From Chloroflexota bacterium (GTDB taxonomy: Bacteria; Chloroflexota; Dehalococcoidia; GIF9; UBA5629), in NCBI GenBank assembly GCA_016875975.1, contig VGOF01000018.1, positions 1-13,822 of the forward strand: a stretch of DNA of 13,822 nt. Direction: 5' to 3'. The notes under the pieces are model-generated. The model was not told the DNA's origin. It was given only the letters and a program-made list of their open reading frames with translations, and did not search any database. This document shows, one piece after another, positions 1-6,666 of this stretch. Numbering within the stretch: the first letter of the stretch is position 1; each line of letters opens with the position of its first letter. The translations under genes were made by a program, and so were the position numbers.

Positions 1-2
1 TC

Positions 3-239
3 CCGCTTGAAGCTCGCATTCTCACTGTGGCGGATGCTTTTGAAGCAATGATATCTCCACGCCCATATCGTGCTTCGATGTCTTACAAGGAAGCGGTGGA
101 GGAGCTAAAACGTTGCAGTGGGAAGCAGTTCGACCCAAGGCTGATTGAAGCGTTTTTGCCTATAGCTTTGACTACAGCGACGGAGGAGCTAGAGACGGCT
201 GAGGAGATTCCTCCTAGGAAGTCAGTTCGGAGACCTTGA
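3..239 (+). CDS. HD-GYP domain protein, C-terminal fragment (5' end outside window)
   Basis: This reading frame is open at the left edge and ends at TGA 237-239, leaving about 78 residues. They match the end of an HD-GYP domain: the segment RILTVADAFEAM, then SPRPYR, then an amphipathic EAVEEL helix and GKQFDPRLIEAF. HD-GYP proteins are metal-dependent phosphodiesterases that typically hydrolyse cyclic-di-GMP. The catalytic HD and GYP residues would lie upstream of the window, so activity and any sensor domain cannot be judged. The last 25 or so residues after the domain are polar and look like an unstructured tail. The 3' end overlaps the convergent methyltransferase gene by 26 bp. The family is recognised from motif pattern; the full architecture is unknown. 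Confidence 0.85.
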   Translation, partial: PLEARILTVADAFEAMISPRPYRASMSYKEAVEELKRCSGKQFDPRLIEAFLPIALTTATEELETAEEIPPRKSVRRP

Positions 240-882
240 CCACGGCGCAGATATTCCTGGAGAAACATTTTACAGGGTAGCGATAAGCTCTCTCCGGGAA
301 CATGCGAAGGACTTCGAAGTCTGCCTTGCGCAATTCACTTCGAAGCTCGTGGTAGGTATACAGGTAGTGGTAGCGGTGCAGGATTTTGCCCTTTGATTTC
401 CAGGGTACCTGGACATCTTTGCCTTTTAGCCAGAAGCCAGGTTGCCATCGGTTCCATACTGTAATAAAAGCCTCGCCGCCTGGTTTGAGTACCCTTTTCA
501 ACTCTTGGAAAGCCTGCCGTCTCTGGTCATGTCCTTCGATGTGGTGGTATGCAGCTATGGCTATGGCCCAGTCGAAGGCGGCGTCAGCAAAGGGCAGGTG
601 CACGGCGTCAGCTATTGCCAGGTTGGCTTGAAGGTCAAATTTGGCAGCATACTTCTGTGCCATTTCGAGCATTTTTATGGAGAAGTCGATGCCGTAGAGG
701 TTGAAGCCGCGCTTGAAGGGGAGGAAGTCGGGGCCGTGGGCACAGCCAATGTTCAGCAGTTTCCCCTTCTGCCATCTGAGCGCCAGTTCACTGAGTTCGC
801 GGGTGAAGCGAGACCAGTGCCTGACTTGGTACCAGCTTTCGGCGATTTGGTTGAAGACTTCTTGGTTTGATTGATTTATCAA
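214..882 (-). CDS. Trm9/ALKBH8-like SAM-dependent (tRNA) methyltransferase
   Basis: This is a class I SAM-dependent methyltransferase of 222 residues if translation begins at TTG 882. Visible motifs are the SAM-binding loop LLNIGCAHGPD (about 42-52), the acidic ribose-binding Asp in LYGID (66), AD at 91-92, and FDWAIAIAAYHHI (103-115). Beyond the generic fold it shares features with yeast Trm9 and human ALKBH8: an N-terminal VFNQIAESW segment, the HH pair after the AIAIA strand, LKPGGEAFITVW, then VPW and RYHYLY (about 159-175). Trm9 methylates carboxymethyluridine at the tRNA wobble position to mcm5U. The gene diverges from elp3, whose product makes the cm5 group, which supports a tRNA role. 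An in-frame TTG at 927 would add 15 residues but lacks a close Shine-Dalgarno site, whereas 882 has AGGA 8 nt upstream. No Trm112-like partner is seen. The family call is from memory of motifs; the substrate is inferred. Confidence 0.75.
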   Translation of the reverse strand: MINQSNQEVFNQIAESWYQVRHWSRFTRELSELALRWQKGKLLNIGCAHGPDFLPFKRGFNLYGIDFSIKMLEMAQKYAAKFDLQANLAIADAVHLPFADAAFDWAIAIAAYHHIEGHDQRRQAFQELKRVLKPGGEAFITVWNRWQPGFWLKGKDVQVPWKSKGKILHRYHYLYTYHELRSELRKADFEVLRMFPERAYRYPVKCFSRNICAVVKVSELTS

Positions 883-890
883 TTGTTTTG

Positions 891-894
891 TCCT
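891..894 (-). promoter_or_regulatory. Ribosome binding site of the Trm9-like gene
   Basis: Read on the minus strand, AGGA lies 8 nt before TTG 882. It favours this start over the in-frame TTG at 927, which would put the 5' end of the gene further into the elp3 leader. It is a start-deciding site, judged by spacing only. Confidence 0.5.
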
Positions 895-947
895 GGCATG
901 GCAATCTGTTAGACTTGGTATGTGCAATCACACGACAGATACCTACT

Positions 948-951
948 AGGA
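948..951 (+). promoter_or_regulatory. Ribosome binding site of elp3
   Basis: AGGA sits 9 nt before GTG 961. It selects this start over GTG 922, which would add 13 residues not expected in the family and would overlap the leader of the divergent gene. Confidence 0.55.
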
Positions 952-960
952 AAGCACAGC

Positions 961-2355
961 GTGAGGAAAATTTCAAGGACTATATCTGGCGTGACGCCGG
1001 TGGCGGTGATGGGCAAGCCGATTGGCTGTCCCGGCGAATGCGTCTATTGTCCCAATTTCTCTGATTCACCCAAGAGTTATACGCCTGAGTCGCCGGCCGT
1101 GCTCAGGGCGAAAGCCTGCAACTATGAGGCCGGGCGACAGGTAGCAGAGAGGTTGCGAATCCTTTCTGGCATGGGCCACCCGGCTGACAAGGTAGAGCTT
1201 ATCGTCATGGGCGGCACCTTCCTGGCTTATCCCAGCGAGTACCAGTATCAGTTCATAAAGGACTGCTATGATGCACTGAACGGTTTTCAGTCATCGAGTT
1301 TGGAAGAGGCTAAGACTGCGAATGAGACCGCGGAGCACAGGTGTGTAGGGTTATGCATCGAGACCAGGCCTGATTGGTGTGGGGAAGAGCAGGTGAGGGC
1401 GATGCTGGAGTTTGGCACTACACGAGTGGAGCTGGGGGTGCAGACTCTGGATGATGATATTTTCCGGCTGGTCAAGCGTGGACATGCCGTGGCCGACGTG
1501 ATAAGGGCTACCAGGTTGCTCAAAGAATATGGGCTGAAAGTCTATTACCACTGGATGCCGGGGCTGCCTGGCTCGGATGTGGGACATGACCTGGAGCTGT
1601 CTAGCCAGCTTTTTAATGCTGCGGATTTCCGTCCTGATGGAGTCAAGATTTATCCCACGTTGGTTGTGAAGGGAACGGAACTGGAGAAGTGGTATTGGGA
1701 GGGACGATACCAGCCTTATCTTGATGACGAAATGGTGGACCTGGTAATGGACATCAAGACCTTGATTCCGAAGTATGTCAGGATACCGCGTGTCATGCGT
1801 GATATGCCTCCGCAGTTTATTGTTGCAGGATGCAAAGACCTGGCGCTGAGGAGTGCAGTGAAGAAGCGGATGGAGGAGATGGGAGTCCAATGTCGTTGCA
1901 CGCGCTGCCGCGAGTATGGGCACCGGCTGAGGGATGGGTGGAAGGTAGGCGAGCCACAGTTGAAGAGGGTTGACTACGAGGCATCGGGTGGGAAAGAGAT
2001 ATTCCTGTCGTTTGAAGATGAAAAAGAAACGTTGTTTGGCTTATTGAGATTGCGGATTGGCGGGCTGGCAGCCGGGGATGATGTGGCTATGGTTAGGGAG
2101 CTGCATGTTTTCGGCTCCGAGGTACCGCTGGGGGAGAGGCACAATGCTGCGGTACAGCATAGGGGTCTGGGTAGGGAACTGCTGGAGGAGGCCGAAAGGG
2201 TGACGCGTGACGAGTTCAAGATGAGCCGGATAGCTGTTATCAGTGGTGTGGGTGCCCGCGAGTATTTCCGCAGTGAGTTTGGCTACAGGCTTGAAGGCGC
2301 CTATATGGTCAAGGACCTTATGTATGAAGGTGGCAGGAGACGAAGTGGTTCTTAG
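961..2355 (+). CDS. elp3: Elp3 family tRNA uridine(34) acetyltransferase / radical SAM enzyme
   Basis: Elp3 modifies the wobble uridine of certain tRNAs: acetyl-CoA is hydrolysed in the GNAT domain and a carboxymethyl group is placed on U34 by radical SAM chemistry (cm5U). The 464-residue product has the full architecture. A short basic N-terminus and the iron-sulfur motif GCPGECVYC (C23, C27, C30) are followed by a radical SAM barrel with ELIVMGGTF, CIETRPDW, ELGVQTLDD, YYHWMPGLPGS and VKIYPTLV. A cysteine cluster CRCTRC (311-316) fits the family's zinc site. The C-terminal GNAT domain (about 365-455) carries RELHVFG, the acetyl-CoA loop QHRGLGREL (399-407), and GYRLEGAYMVKDL. The length suits the short bacterial and archaeal form, such as the crystallised Dehalococcoides enzyme. 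The last residues (GGRRRSGS) overlap the convergent dppF-type gene by 38 bp. Identification is firm; partnership with the divergent Trm9-like gene is inferred. Confidence 0.96.
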   Translation: MRKISRTISGVTPVAVMGKPIGCPGECVYCPNFSDSPKSYTPESPAVLRAKACNYEAGRQVAERLRILSGMGHPADKVELIVMGGTFLAYPSEYQYQFIKDCYDALNGFQSSSLEEAKTANETAEHRCVGLCIETRPDWCGEEQVRAMLEFGTTRVELGVQTLDDDIFRLVKRGHAVADVIRATRLLKEYGLKVYYHWMPGLPGSDVGHDLELSSQLFNAADFRPDGVKIYPTLVVKGTELEKWYWEGRYQPYLDDEMVDLVMDIKTLIPKYVRIPRVMRDMPPQFIVAGCKDLALRSAVKKRMEEMGVQCRCTRCREYGHRLRDGWKVGEPQLKRVDYEASGGKEIFLSFEDEKETLFGLLRLRIGGLAAGDDVAMVRELHVFGSEVPLGERHNAAVQHRGLGRELLEEAERVTRDEFKMSRIAVISGVGAREYFRSEFGYRLEGAYMVKDLMYEGGRRRSGS

Positions 2356-3286
2356 ATATCTCTACTAGCTTTGGCTCTTCCTGGCTGCAGGGCTGGAATG
2401 CCTTTTGACATCGGGGGTGGAAGTGGCAACCTTGAGGGGGATTGAGAGGAGAAGGCACGTCGCCGCTGAGCAGCGTTACTTTCCTGGCTTTGGATTTGAA
2501 GCTGGGCACCGCAGCCAGCAAAGCGTGTGTGTAGGGGTGCAGGGGCCTGGAGAAAAGCTCCTGTTTATCGGCCAGCTCAACGATTTTGCCCAAGTACATA
2601 ATGGCTACACGGTGTGCCATGTGCCTTATCACTGCAAGGTCATGGGCGATAAACAGGTAAGTCAGCCCGAATTCCTCCTGGATATCCATCATCAGGTTGA
2701 GTATTTGAGCCTGGACAGACACGTCCAGGGCGCTTACCGGTTCGTCAGCTATAATCAGTTTGGGGTTTATTGCCAGGGCACGGGCAATGCCGATGCGTTG
2801 TTTCTGTCCGCCGCTGAACTCGTGGGGGTAGTGGCTGGCTTGCCTGGGGTCAAGGCCAACCTGTGTCATCAACTCGGCTACCCTCTCGTTACGGTCAACA
2901 TCATCGCCGATGCCGTGCACAACGAGGGGCTCGGCTATGGAATCGCCCGCAGTCATTCTGGGGTCGAGCGAGGCGTCCGGGTCTTGTAGTATTATCTGGA
3001 TTTCCTTTCGGAGTGCACGCAGCCTTTCCTTATCCAGAGTGGTTATGTCATTGTCTTTGTAGAGGATTTTGCCACTGGTCGGTTCTTCCAGTCTCAGTAT
3101 CGTCCTGCCGAGGGTTGACTTGCCGCAGCCTGATTCGCCGACAAGCCCCAGGATTTCATGTTCTGCCATGTGAAATGAGACGCCGTCCACTGCTTTGATT
3201 TCGCCGACCTGCTGAGAGAGCAGACCGGTTGTGACCGGGTAGTATTTCTTGAGGTCTATTATTTGTAGTAACTGGTGGTTATCCAT
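2318..3286 (-). CDS. Oligopeptide/dipeptide ABC transporter ATPase (OppF/DppF type)
   Basis: This is one of two cytoplasmic ATPases powering the importer encoded by the upstream genes. The 322 residues contain Walker A GESGCGKS (50-57), the Q-loop Gln 101, the signature FSGGQKQRIGIARAL (from 157), Walker B LIIADEPVSALD (177-188) and the switch His 215 in FIAHDLAV. The C-terminal oligopeptide-ABC extension has HPYTHALL and a GDVPSPLNPP segment. It ends with four cysteines (287, 293, 300, 318) in CX5CX6CX17C spacing, identical to the paired ATPase. The ALD after Walker B and the 'LQDP' Q-loop are typical of the F subunit. Start ATG 3286 has no clear Shine-Dalgarno sequence, and 173 bp of repeat-containing DNA separate it from the preceding ATPase, unusual for this operon type. 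The 3' end overlaps elp3 in antisense by 38 bp. Substrate is unknown; peptides are usual. Confidence 0.92.
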   Translation of the reverse strand: MDNHQLLQIIDLKKYYPVTTGLLSQQVGEIKAVDGVSFHMAEHEILGLVGESGCGKSTLGRTILRLEEPTSGKILYKDNDITTLDKERLRALRKEIQIILQDPDASLDPRMTAGDSIAEPLVVHGIGDDVDRNERVAELMTQVGLDPRQASHYPHEFSGGQKQRIGIARALAINPKLIIADEPVSALDVSVQAQILNLMMDIQEEFGLTYLFIAHDLAVIRHMAHRVAIMYLGKIVELADKQELFSRPLHPYTHALLAAVPSFKSKARKVTLLSGDVPSPLNPPQGCHFHPRCQKAFQPCSQEEPKLVEISKNHFVSCHLHT

Positions 3287-3340
3287 GGGAAAATCTATCT
3301 GTTATCCATACTAGCTTAATCGCCATGCTGCGTGTCCGCT

Positions 3341-3422
3341 TGTCACCCTGAGCGGTAGCGAATGGTCTCCGCGAGAGATTCTTCGGTCGCCCCGATAGAA
3401 TCGGGGCTTCCTCAGAATGACA
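3341..3422. repeat. Intergenic imperfect palindromic repeat between the two ATPase genes
   Basis: The ends form an imperfect inverted pair: TGTCACCCTGAG (3341-3352) against CTCAGAATGACA (3411-3422), 10 of 12 matching after reverse complement. It includes the core GAGATTCTTCGG, related to repeats at 6530-6555 and 10449-10485. Inside is a perfect hairpin, GCCCCGAT / ATCGGGGC (3389-3396 and 3400-3407) with a 3-nt loop. Neither strand shows a T-run after the hairpin, so it is not a standard intrinsic terminator. Comparable repeats ending in TGTCATTCTGAG are common in intergenic DNA of several phyla. This copy splits the transporter operon. Confidence 0.7.
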
Positions 3423-3459
3423 GAAGACGTGCGTAAAATTGGTGCAAATCTGCATCGTT

Positions 3460-4428
3460 TCATGTGTATAAGTGACAGCTTACGGTGTGGCCCTGGGAAA
3501 TGGTGATGGGCAAGGGCATATCCCGGTTGCAGATTTCCATTGCCTTTGGACACCTTGGGTGGAAAGGGCAACCAGGAGGAAGCTCGATAGGGTTTGGCGT
3601 GTTGCCAGGGATGGACTCCAGCCTTTTTTCGGTCTTGGATATGTCGGGCAAGCAAGCTATTAACCCTTTGGTGTAAGGATGCCTGGGGTTGTTGATGATT
3701 TGGGAAACTGGAGCTGTTTCTACGTCTCTGCCGCCGTACATAACCACGGCTCTGTCGCCGATTTCATTTACGATGGCAAGGTCATGGGTGATGAATATAA
3801 AGGACATTTGTTTCCTTGCTCTCAGATTCCGGAATATCTCCAGAATCTGCGCCTGTATGGTCACATCCACTGCTGTGGTAGGCTCGTCGGCGATAAGAAT
3901 TTGTGGGTCACAGGACAAGCTCATGGCAATCATAGCCCGTTGTTTCATGCCACCGGACAACTGGTGGGGATAGGCGTCTATAACTCGTTCTGCTGATGGT
4001 ATGCCCATTTCTTCTAACAGTGCCAATGCTCTGTCTCTGGCTTGTCTTCGGCTTATCTTCTCATGGAGCTTGATTTGCTCTGTGATCTGGTTGCCGATGC
4101 TCAGCACGGGGTTGAGGGCTGATTGCGCTTCCTGGAATATCATGGCGATGTCTTTTCCCCTGATTTGCCTGAGTTGTCTGGTGGGGCATTTCACCAGGTC
4201 GATGTCGCCGTAGGAAACTTTCCCATCGACTATCCTGGCCGGCGGACTGTCTAGCAGTCTGAGTAGGGATAGTGCCGTCACTGACTTGCCACAACCCGAT
4301 TCGCCAACCAGGCAGAGACATTCTCCGCAGCTAAGTTCGAAGTTTACGCCGTTGACGGCTTTGACCACGCCGCGGTTGGTGTAGAAGTGGGTCTTCAGGT
4401 TTTTTGCGCTCAGTATCGTTTTGCTCAT
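3460..4428 (-). CDS. Oligopeptide/dipeptide ABC transporter ATPase (OppD/DppD type)
   Basis: This is the second ATPase of the importer, also 322 residues. It carries Walker A GESGCGKS (42-49), Q-loop Gln in IFQEAQSALNP (about 99), the signature LSGGMKQRAMIAMSL (157-171), Walker B ILIADEPTTAVD and switch His 215 in FITHDLAI. The LSGGM signature and FQEAQSALNP are typical of D subunits. Normally TALD follows DEPT in this subfamily; here it is TAVD, a conservative change. The C-terminal oligopeptide domain ends with GCPFHPRC and four cysteines (287, 293, 300, 318), a pattern that can bind an iron-sulfur cluster in the mycobacterial DppD structure as I recall it. The ATG start lies 5 bp after the stop of the permease C gene, so translation is probably coupled. 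Confidence 0.93.
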   Translation of the reverse strand: MSKTILSAKNLKTHFYTNRGVVKAVNGVNFELSCGECLCLVGESGCGKSVTALSLLRLLDSPPARIVDGKVSYGDIDLVKCPTRQLRQIRGKDIAMIFQEAQSALNPVLSIGNQITEQIKLHEKISRRQARDRALALLEEMGIPSAERVIDAYPHQLSGGMKQRAMIAMSLSCDPQILIADEPTTAVDVTIQAQILEIFRNLRARKQMSFIFITHDLAIVNEIGDRAVVMYGGRDVETAPVSQIINNPRHPYTKGLIACLPDISKTEKRLESIPGNTPNPIELPPGCPFHPRCPKAMEICNRDMPLPITISQGHTVSCHLYT

Positions 4429-4433
4429 GTGTC

Positions 4434-5384
4434 TTAAATGTTGCTCTTGGGGTCGAAGGCATCTCTGAGGCCATCGCCCAGGAAATTGAAGGCGAGCACG
4501 GTAAGGAAGAGCATGATGCCCGGTTCAACAGCTATCCACCAGGCTGTATCCAGCGTGTGCTGGCCAGCAGATAGTATTATTCCCCAGCTAGTCCATGTTG
4601 GGTCACCCAGGCCGATAAAACTCAGGGCGGCCTCTGCCATTATCACGCCAGGAATTGACAGTGTTGTTATCACGATTATCAGGCTCATGACGTTGGGTAT
4701 TAGATGTCGGAAGATAACGCGACGGTCGCGGGCACCAATGGCCCTGGCGGCAGTGACAAACTCCCTTGTTCTTAGCGATAGCGATTCGCTCCTGATGAGC
4801 CGTGCGGTGCCGGTCCAACCGGTCAAGCCTATGGCCAGCACAATGAAAATCAGGCTATGGCCAAAGATGAAAACGATGAGTACCAGCAACAGGAAAAAGG
4901 GGAAGGTCATCATAATATCGGTGAACCTCATAAGGGCGTTGTCCACCCAACCGCCTGCGTAGGCTGAGAGGACACCTATGATGGTGCCCAGGATTATGGC
5001 CATGCCCGTGGCTATCAGGCCTACCAGCAGGGATATCCTGGCTCCGGATATTATCATAGCCAGCAAGTCGCGGCCCTTATTGTCTGTGCCCAGTGGGTGT
5101 TTCCAGGTTCCCGGTATTATGGTAGTGGTGAACTCGCTGGTCTCGATGTCATAGGTCGATTTCTCGACGGAGAAACCTATTGGCGGCAGATTCTTCTCCT
5201 CGAAATTGACTTCTGTGGGGTCCATGGTGAAGAAAGGCCCGAACAGGGCCAGGAATATCAGGAATATGATGAAGGCGAGTCCGGCTATTGCCAGCTTGTT
5301 GCGGCGAGTTCTTTGCCAGTAGTAGCTGGCCAACCGCCCGCCAGCGTGTATGGAGGTGGTAGCGCCTGTTGTCTTGTATTTCAT
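4434..5384 (-). CDS. ABC transporter permease, OppC/DppC type
   Basis: This is an inner-membrane permease that pairs with the preceding B-type permease to form the translocation channel. The 316 residues begin with a polar cytoplasmic tail and a first membrane helix (about 30-52, LAIAGLAFIIFLIFLALFG), followed by a periplasmic stretch of about 60 residues containing HPLGTDNKGRDLL, a hallmark of the C subunit. Five further hydrophobic segments follow from about residue 115. The cytoplasmic EAA loop that docks on the ATPases is visible as EFVTAARAIGARDRRVIFRH, with the AGLGDP-like SFIGLGDPTWTSWG motif after it. The start ATG is 3 bp after the stop of the B permease gene. Family call is firm; the substrate is not shown by sequence. 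Confidence 0.94.
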   Translation of the reverse strand: MKYKTTGATTSIHAGGRLASYYWQRTRRNKLAIAGLAFIIFLIFLALFGPFFTMDPTEVNFEEKNLPPIGFSVEKSTYDIETSEFTTTIIPGTWKHPLGTDNKGRDLLAMIISGARISLLVGLIATGMAIILGTIIGVLSAYAGGWVDNALMRFTDIMMTFPFFLLLVLIVFIFGHSLIFIVLAIGLTGWTGTARLIRSESLSLRTREFVTAARAIGARDRRVIFRHLIPNVMSLIIVITTLSIPGVIMAEAALSFIGLGDPTWTSWGIILSAGQHTLDTAWWIAVEPGIMLFLTVLAFNFLGDGLRDAFDPKSNI

Positions 5385-5387
5385 GTC

Positions 5388-6365
5388 TCAGTCGTACCTT
5401 ATTCTGGGGTCAAGGTAGGTATAGGTGATATCAGTCACCAGGTTTATCAGCAAGACTAATAAGGTGCCGATAAGGGTCACAGCTACTACAACCGGGTAGT
5501 CGTTGGCAAAGATAGCGTTAAATGATACTTGTCCCAGGCCTGGGATACCGAAGACAATTTCGGTGAGATAGGCTCCACCGAAGACGATGCTACCCAGGTC
5601 GAACATGATGATAGTTATCAAGGGTAGCATGGCATTTCTGAATACGTGTTTACCGATGACGGTGCGTTCAGGAAGTCCTTTGGCGCGGGCGGTAGTGACA
5701 AATCCCTTTCTCAGATTGTCCAGCATGGCTGACCTGGTGTATCGGACGTAGCCAGCTACCATTCCTGTCCCCAGTGTCATCACCGGTAAGACCAGAGCCT
5801 TAAGATTTTCCAGGGAAAACAGCGGCAAGGTGGTGTCATAGTAGGTCTTGAATATACCCATTTTTACCGAGAATAACAGGATGAGCATGACGCCTAGCCA
5901 GAAGTTGGGCAGAGATATGCCGACAAAGGACAGGAAGGTGAGGGTGTAATCGGTCCTGGTGTACTGCTTGACTGCAGAATAGATGCCGATAAGTATACCG
6001 AGGATTGCGGCAAAAATGCTGCTGAGTAATATGAGTTGGAAGGAGTAAACCCAGTGTGTCTTTATCAGTTCCATCACAGGCATGGAGGTGCTAAAGGACC
6101 ATCCCCAGTTGCCGCGGAACAGATTGCCCAAGTAGCTGAAGTACTGTTCCCACAGTGGTTTGTCCAGCCCGTACCTGGCTTCGATGGCGGACACAACTGC
6201 AGCAACATCCTGGCCGCTGGCAGTGAGGTTGGCCAGGTATTTATCAGCGGGAGAGCTGGGGCCAGCTCTGACCAGTATGAAGGTGATCGTCAGGATGCCC
6301 CAGGCGATGATTACTGAATAGATAAGCCTCTTTATGAGGTAATCTCTGAGCCAGGTTTTTCCCAT
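5388..6365 (-). CDS. ABC transporter permease, OppB/DppB type
   Basis: This is the first permease of the peptide-type importer, 325 residues. A membrane helix close to the N-terminus (about 11-31, RLIYSVIIAWGILTITFILV) is followed by the typical B-subunit periplasmic segment with a YGLDKPLWEQYFSYLGNLFRG-like stretch (about 64-88) and five further hydrophobic segments. The EAA loop is GFVTTARAKGLPERTVIGKH, followed by FRNAMLPLITI. The end, YTYLDPRIRY, is characteristic of the family. Start ATG 6365 has no convincing Shine-Dalgarno site. The gene is separated from the binding protein gene upstream by 301 bp of repeat-rich DNA, so it may have its own promoter or depend on read-through. Confidence 0.94.
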   Translation of the reverse strand: MGKTWLRDYLIKRLIYSVIIAWGILTITFILVRAGPSSPADKYLANLTASGQDVAAVVSAIEARYGLDKPLWEQYFSYLGNLFRGNWGWSFSTSMPVMELIKTHWVYSFQLILLSSIFAAILGILIGIYSAVKQYTRTDYTLTFLSFVGISLPNFWLGVMLILLFSVKMGIFKTYYDTTLPLFSLENLKALVLPVMTLGTGMVAGYVRYTRSAMLDNLRKGFVTTARAKGLPERTVIGKHVFRNAMLPLITIIMFDLGSIVFGGAYLTEIVFGIPGLGQVSFNAIFANDYPVVVAVTLIGTLLVLLINLVTDITYTYLDPRIRYD

Positions 6366-6455
6366 GATGGTGAAAGGTTGAGCCTATCGCAATGACGGCC
6401 GCAGGGAAAAGAATACCAGACTACTAACTTTATTTCTATAAAGAGAGCACCACGA

Positions 6456-6642
6456 GGTTGTCCGAAAACTCCCAAAACAACGCGATTTGTGTAGGGGGTG
6501 GGTTTCGCCTGTCCCAATCACGCCCCACCGAGATTCTTCGCTTCGCCCAGAATGAAGAGGTGTCTGTCTCACGGGTGCACCCTTCGCTTTGCTCAGGGCA
6601 GGCTCTGAAGGTGCACCCCTACATTTTGTTTTTGGACAGCCT
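6456..6642. mobile_element. Candidate MITE-like element with imperfect terminal inverted repeats
   Basis: The two ends are inverted copies: AGGTTGTCCGAAAAC (6456-6470) and GTTTTTGGACAGCCT (6628-6642) match 13 of 15 after reverse complement. Just inside each end is a second inverted pair, TGTAGGGG (6490-6497) and CCCCTACA (6616-6623). Near the right end a hairpin pairs GGGTGCACCCTTC (6573-6585) with GAAGGTGCACCC (6607-6618). There is no coding capacity for a transposase and I see no convincing target-site duplication. It could be a non-autonomous mobile element or a merged set of palindromic repeats. Confidence 0.5.
6530..6555. repeat. Fragment of the GAGATTCTTCG...CAGAATGA intergenic repeat
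   Basis: GAGATTCTTCG (6530-6540) followed by CTTCGCCCAGAATGA (6541-6555) matches the right half of the repeat at 3341-3422. In translation such repeats yield the familiar spurious HPERSE-type peptides. It is nested in the larger MITE-like unit. Confidence 0.6.
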
Positions 6643-6666
6643 TTTGCGATGACAGTCGGCTAGCAG

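Larger units (their letters stand above)
883..960. promoter_or_regulatory. Divergent intergenic region between Trm9-like gene and elp3
   Basis: This 78-bp gap separates the two divergent starts and must hold both promoters unless they lie inside the genes. I find no strong sigma-70 pair. The best elp3-directed candidate is TTGGTA (915-920), 17 nt, GATACC (938-943), which matches the consensus poorly. Shared or coordinated control of the two genes is plausible from geometry alone. Confidence 0.35.
6366..6666. repeat. Repeat-rich intergenic region inside the transporter operon
   Basis: This 301-bp stretch holds no credible gene. It is a mosaic of intergenic repeat pieces: a MITE-like unit (6456-6642), a GAGATTCTTCG...CAGAATGA fragment (6530-6555), and a short TCGCAATGAC fragment near 6387-6396. 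No T-rich intrinsic terminator or clear promoter for the downstream permease gene was found on the minus strand. Confidence 0.6.

Noticed and set aside
202..215. AGGAG / CTCCT hairpin at the convergent gene ends as a bidirectional terminator.
   Set aside because: The stem is only 5 bp, lies in coding sequence of both genes and has no T-tract.
442..870. A 142-codon plus-strand open frame opposite the methyltransferase gene.
   Set aside because: It is a shadow of a well-supported gene, shows no family pattern and has no ribosome site.
883..927. Longer methyltransferase start at TTG 927.
   Set aside because: It lacks a close ribosome binding site, adds residues not seen before the conserved VFNQIAESW segment, and would overlap the alternative elp3 start.
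922..960. Longer elp3 start at GTG 922.
   Set aside because: GTG 961 has AGGA at 9 nt and gives the expected family N-terminus; the 13 extra residues have no support.
1351..1923. A 190-codon minus-strand open frame opposite elp3.
   Set aside because: It is antisense to highly conserved elp3 sequence and lacks protein-family features.
2405..2989. A 194-codon plus-strand open frame opposite the ATPase F gene.
   Set aside because: It is antisense to a clear ABC ATPase, and its length is explained by the codon pattern of that gene.
3389..3407. GC-rich hairpin as an intrinsic terminator after the ATPase D gene.
   Set aside because: No run of T follows the stem on either strand, so it is listed only as part of the repeat.
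6458..6652. A 64-codon open frame in the operon gap.
   Set aside because: Its translation (for example HPSLCSGQALKVHP) is the familiar spurious peptide from intergenic repeats.
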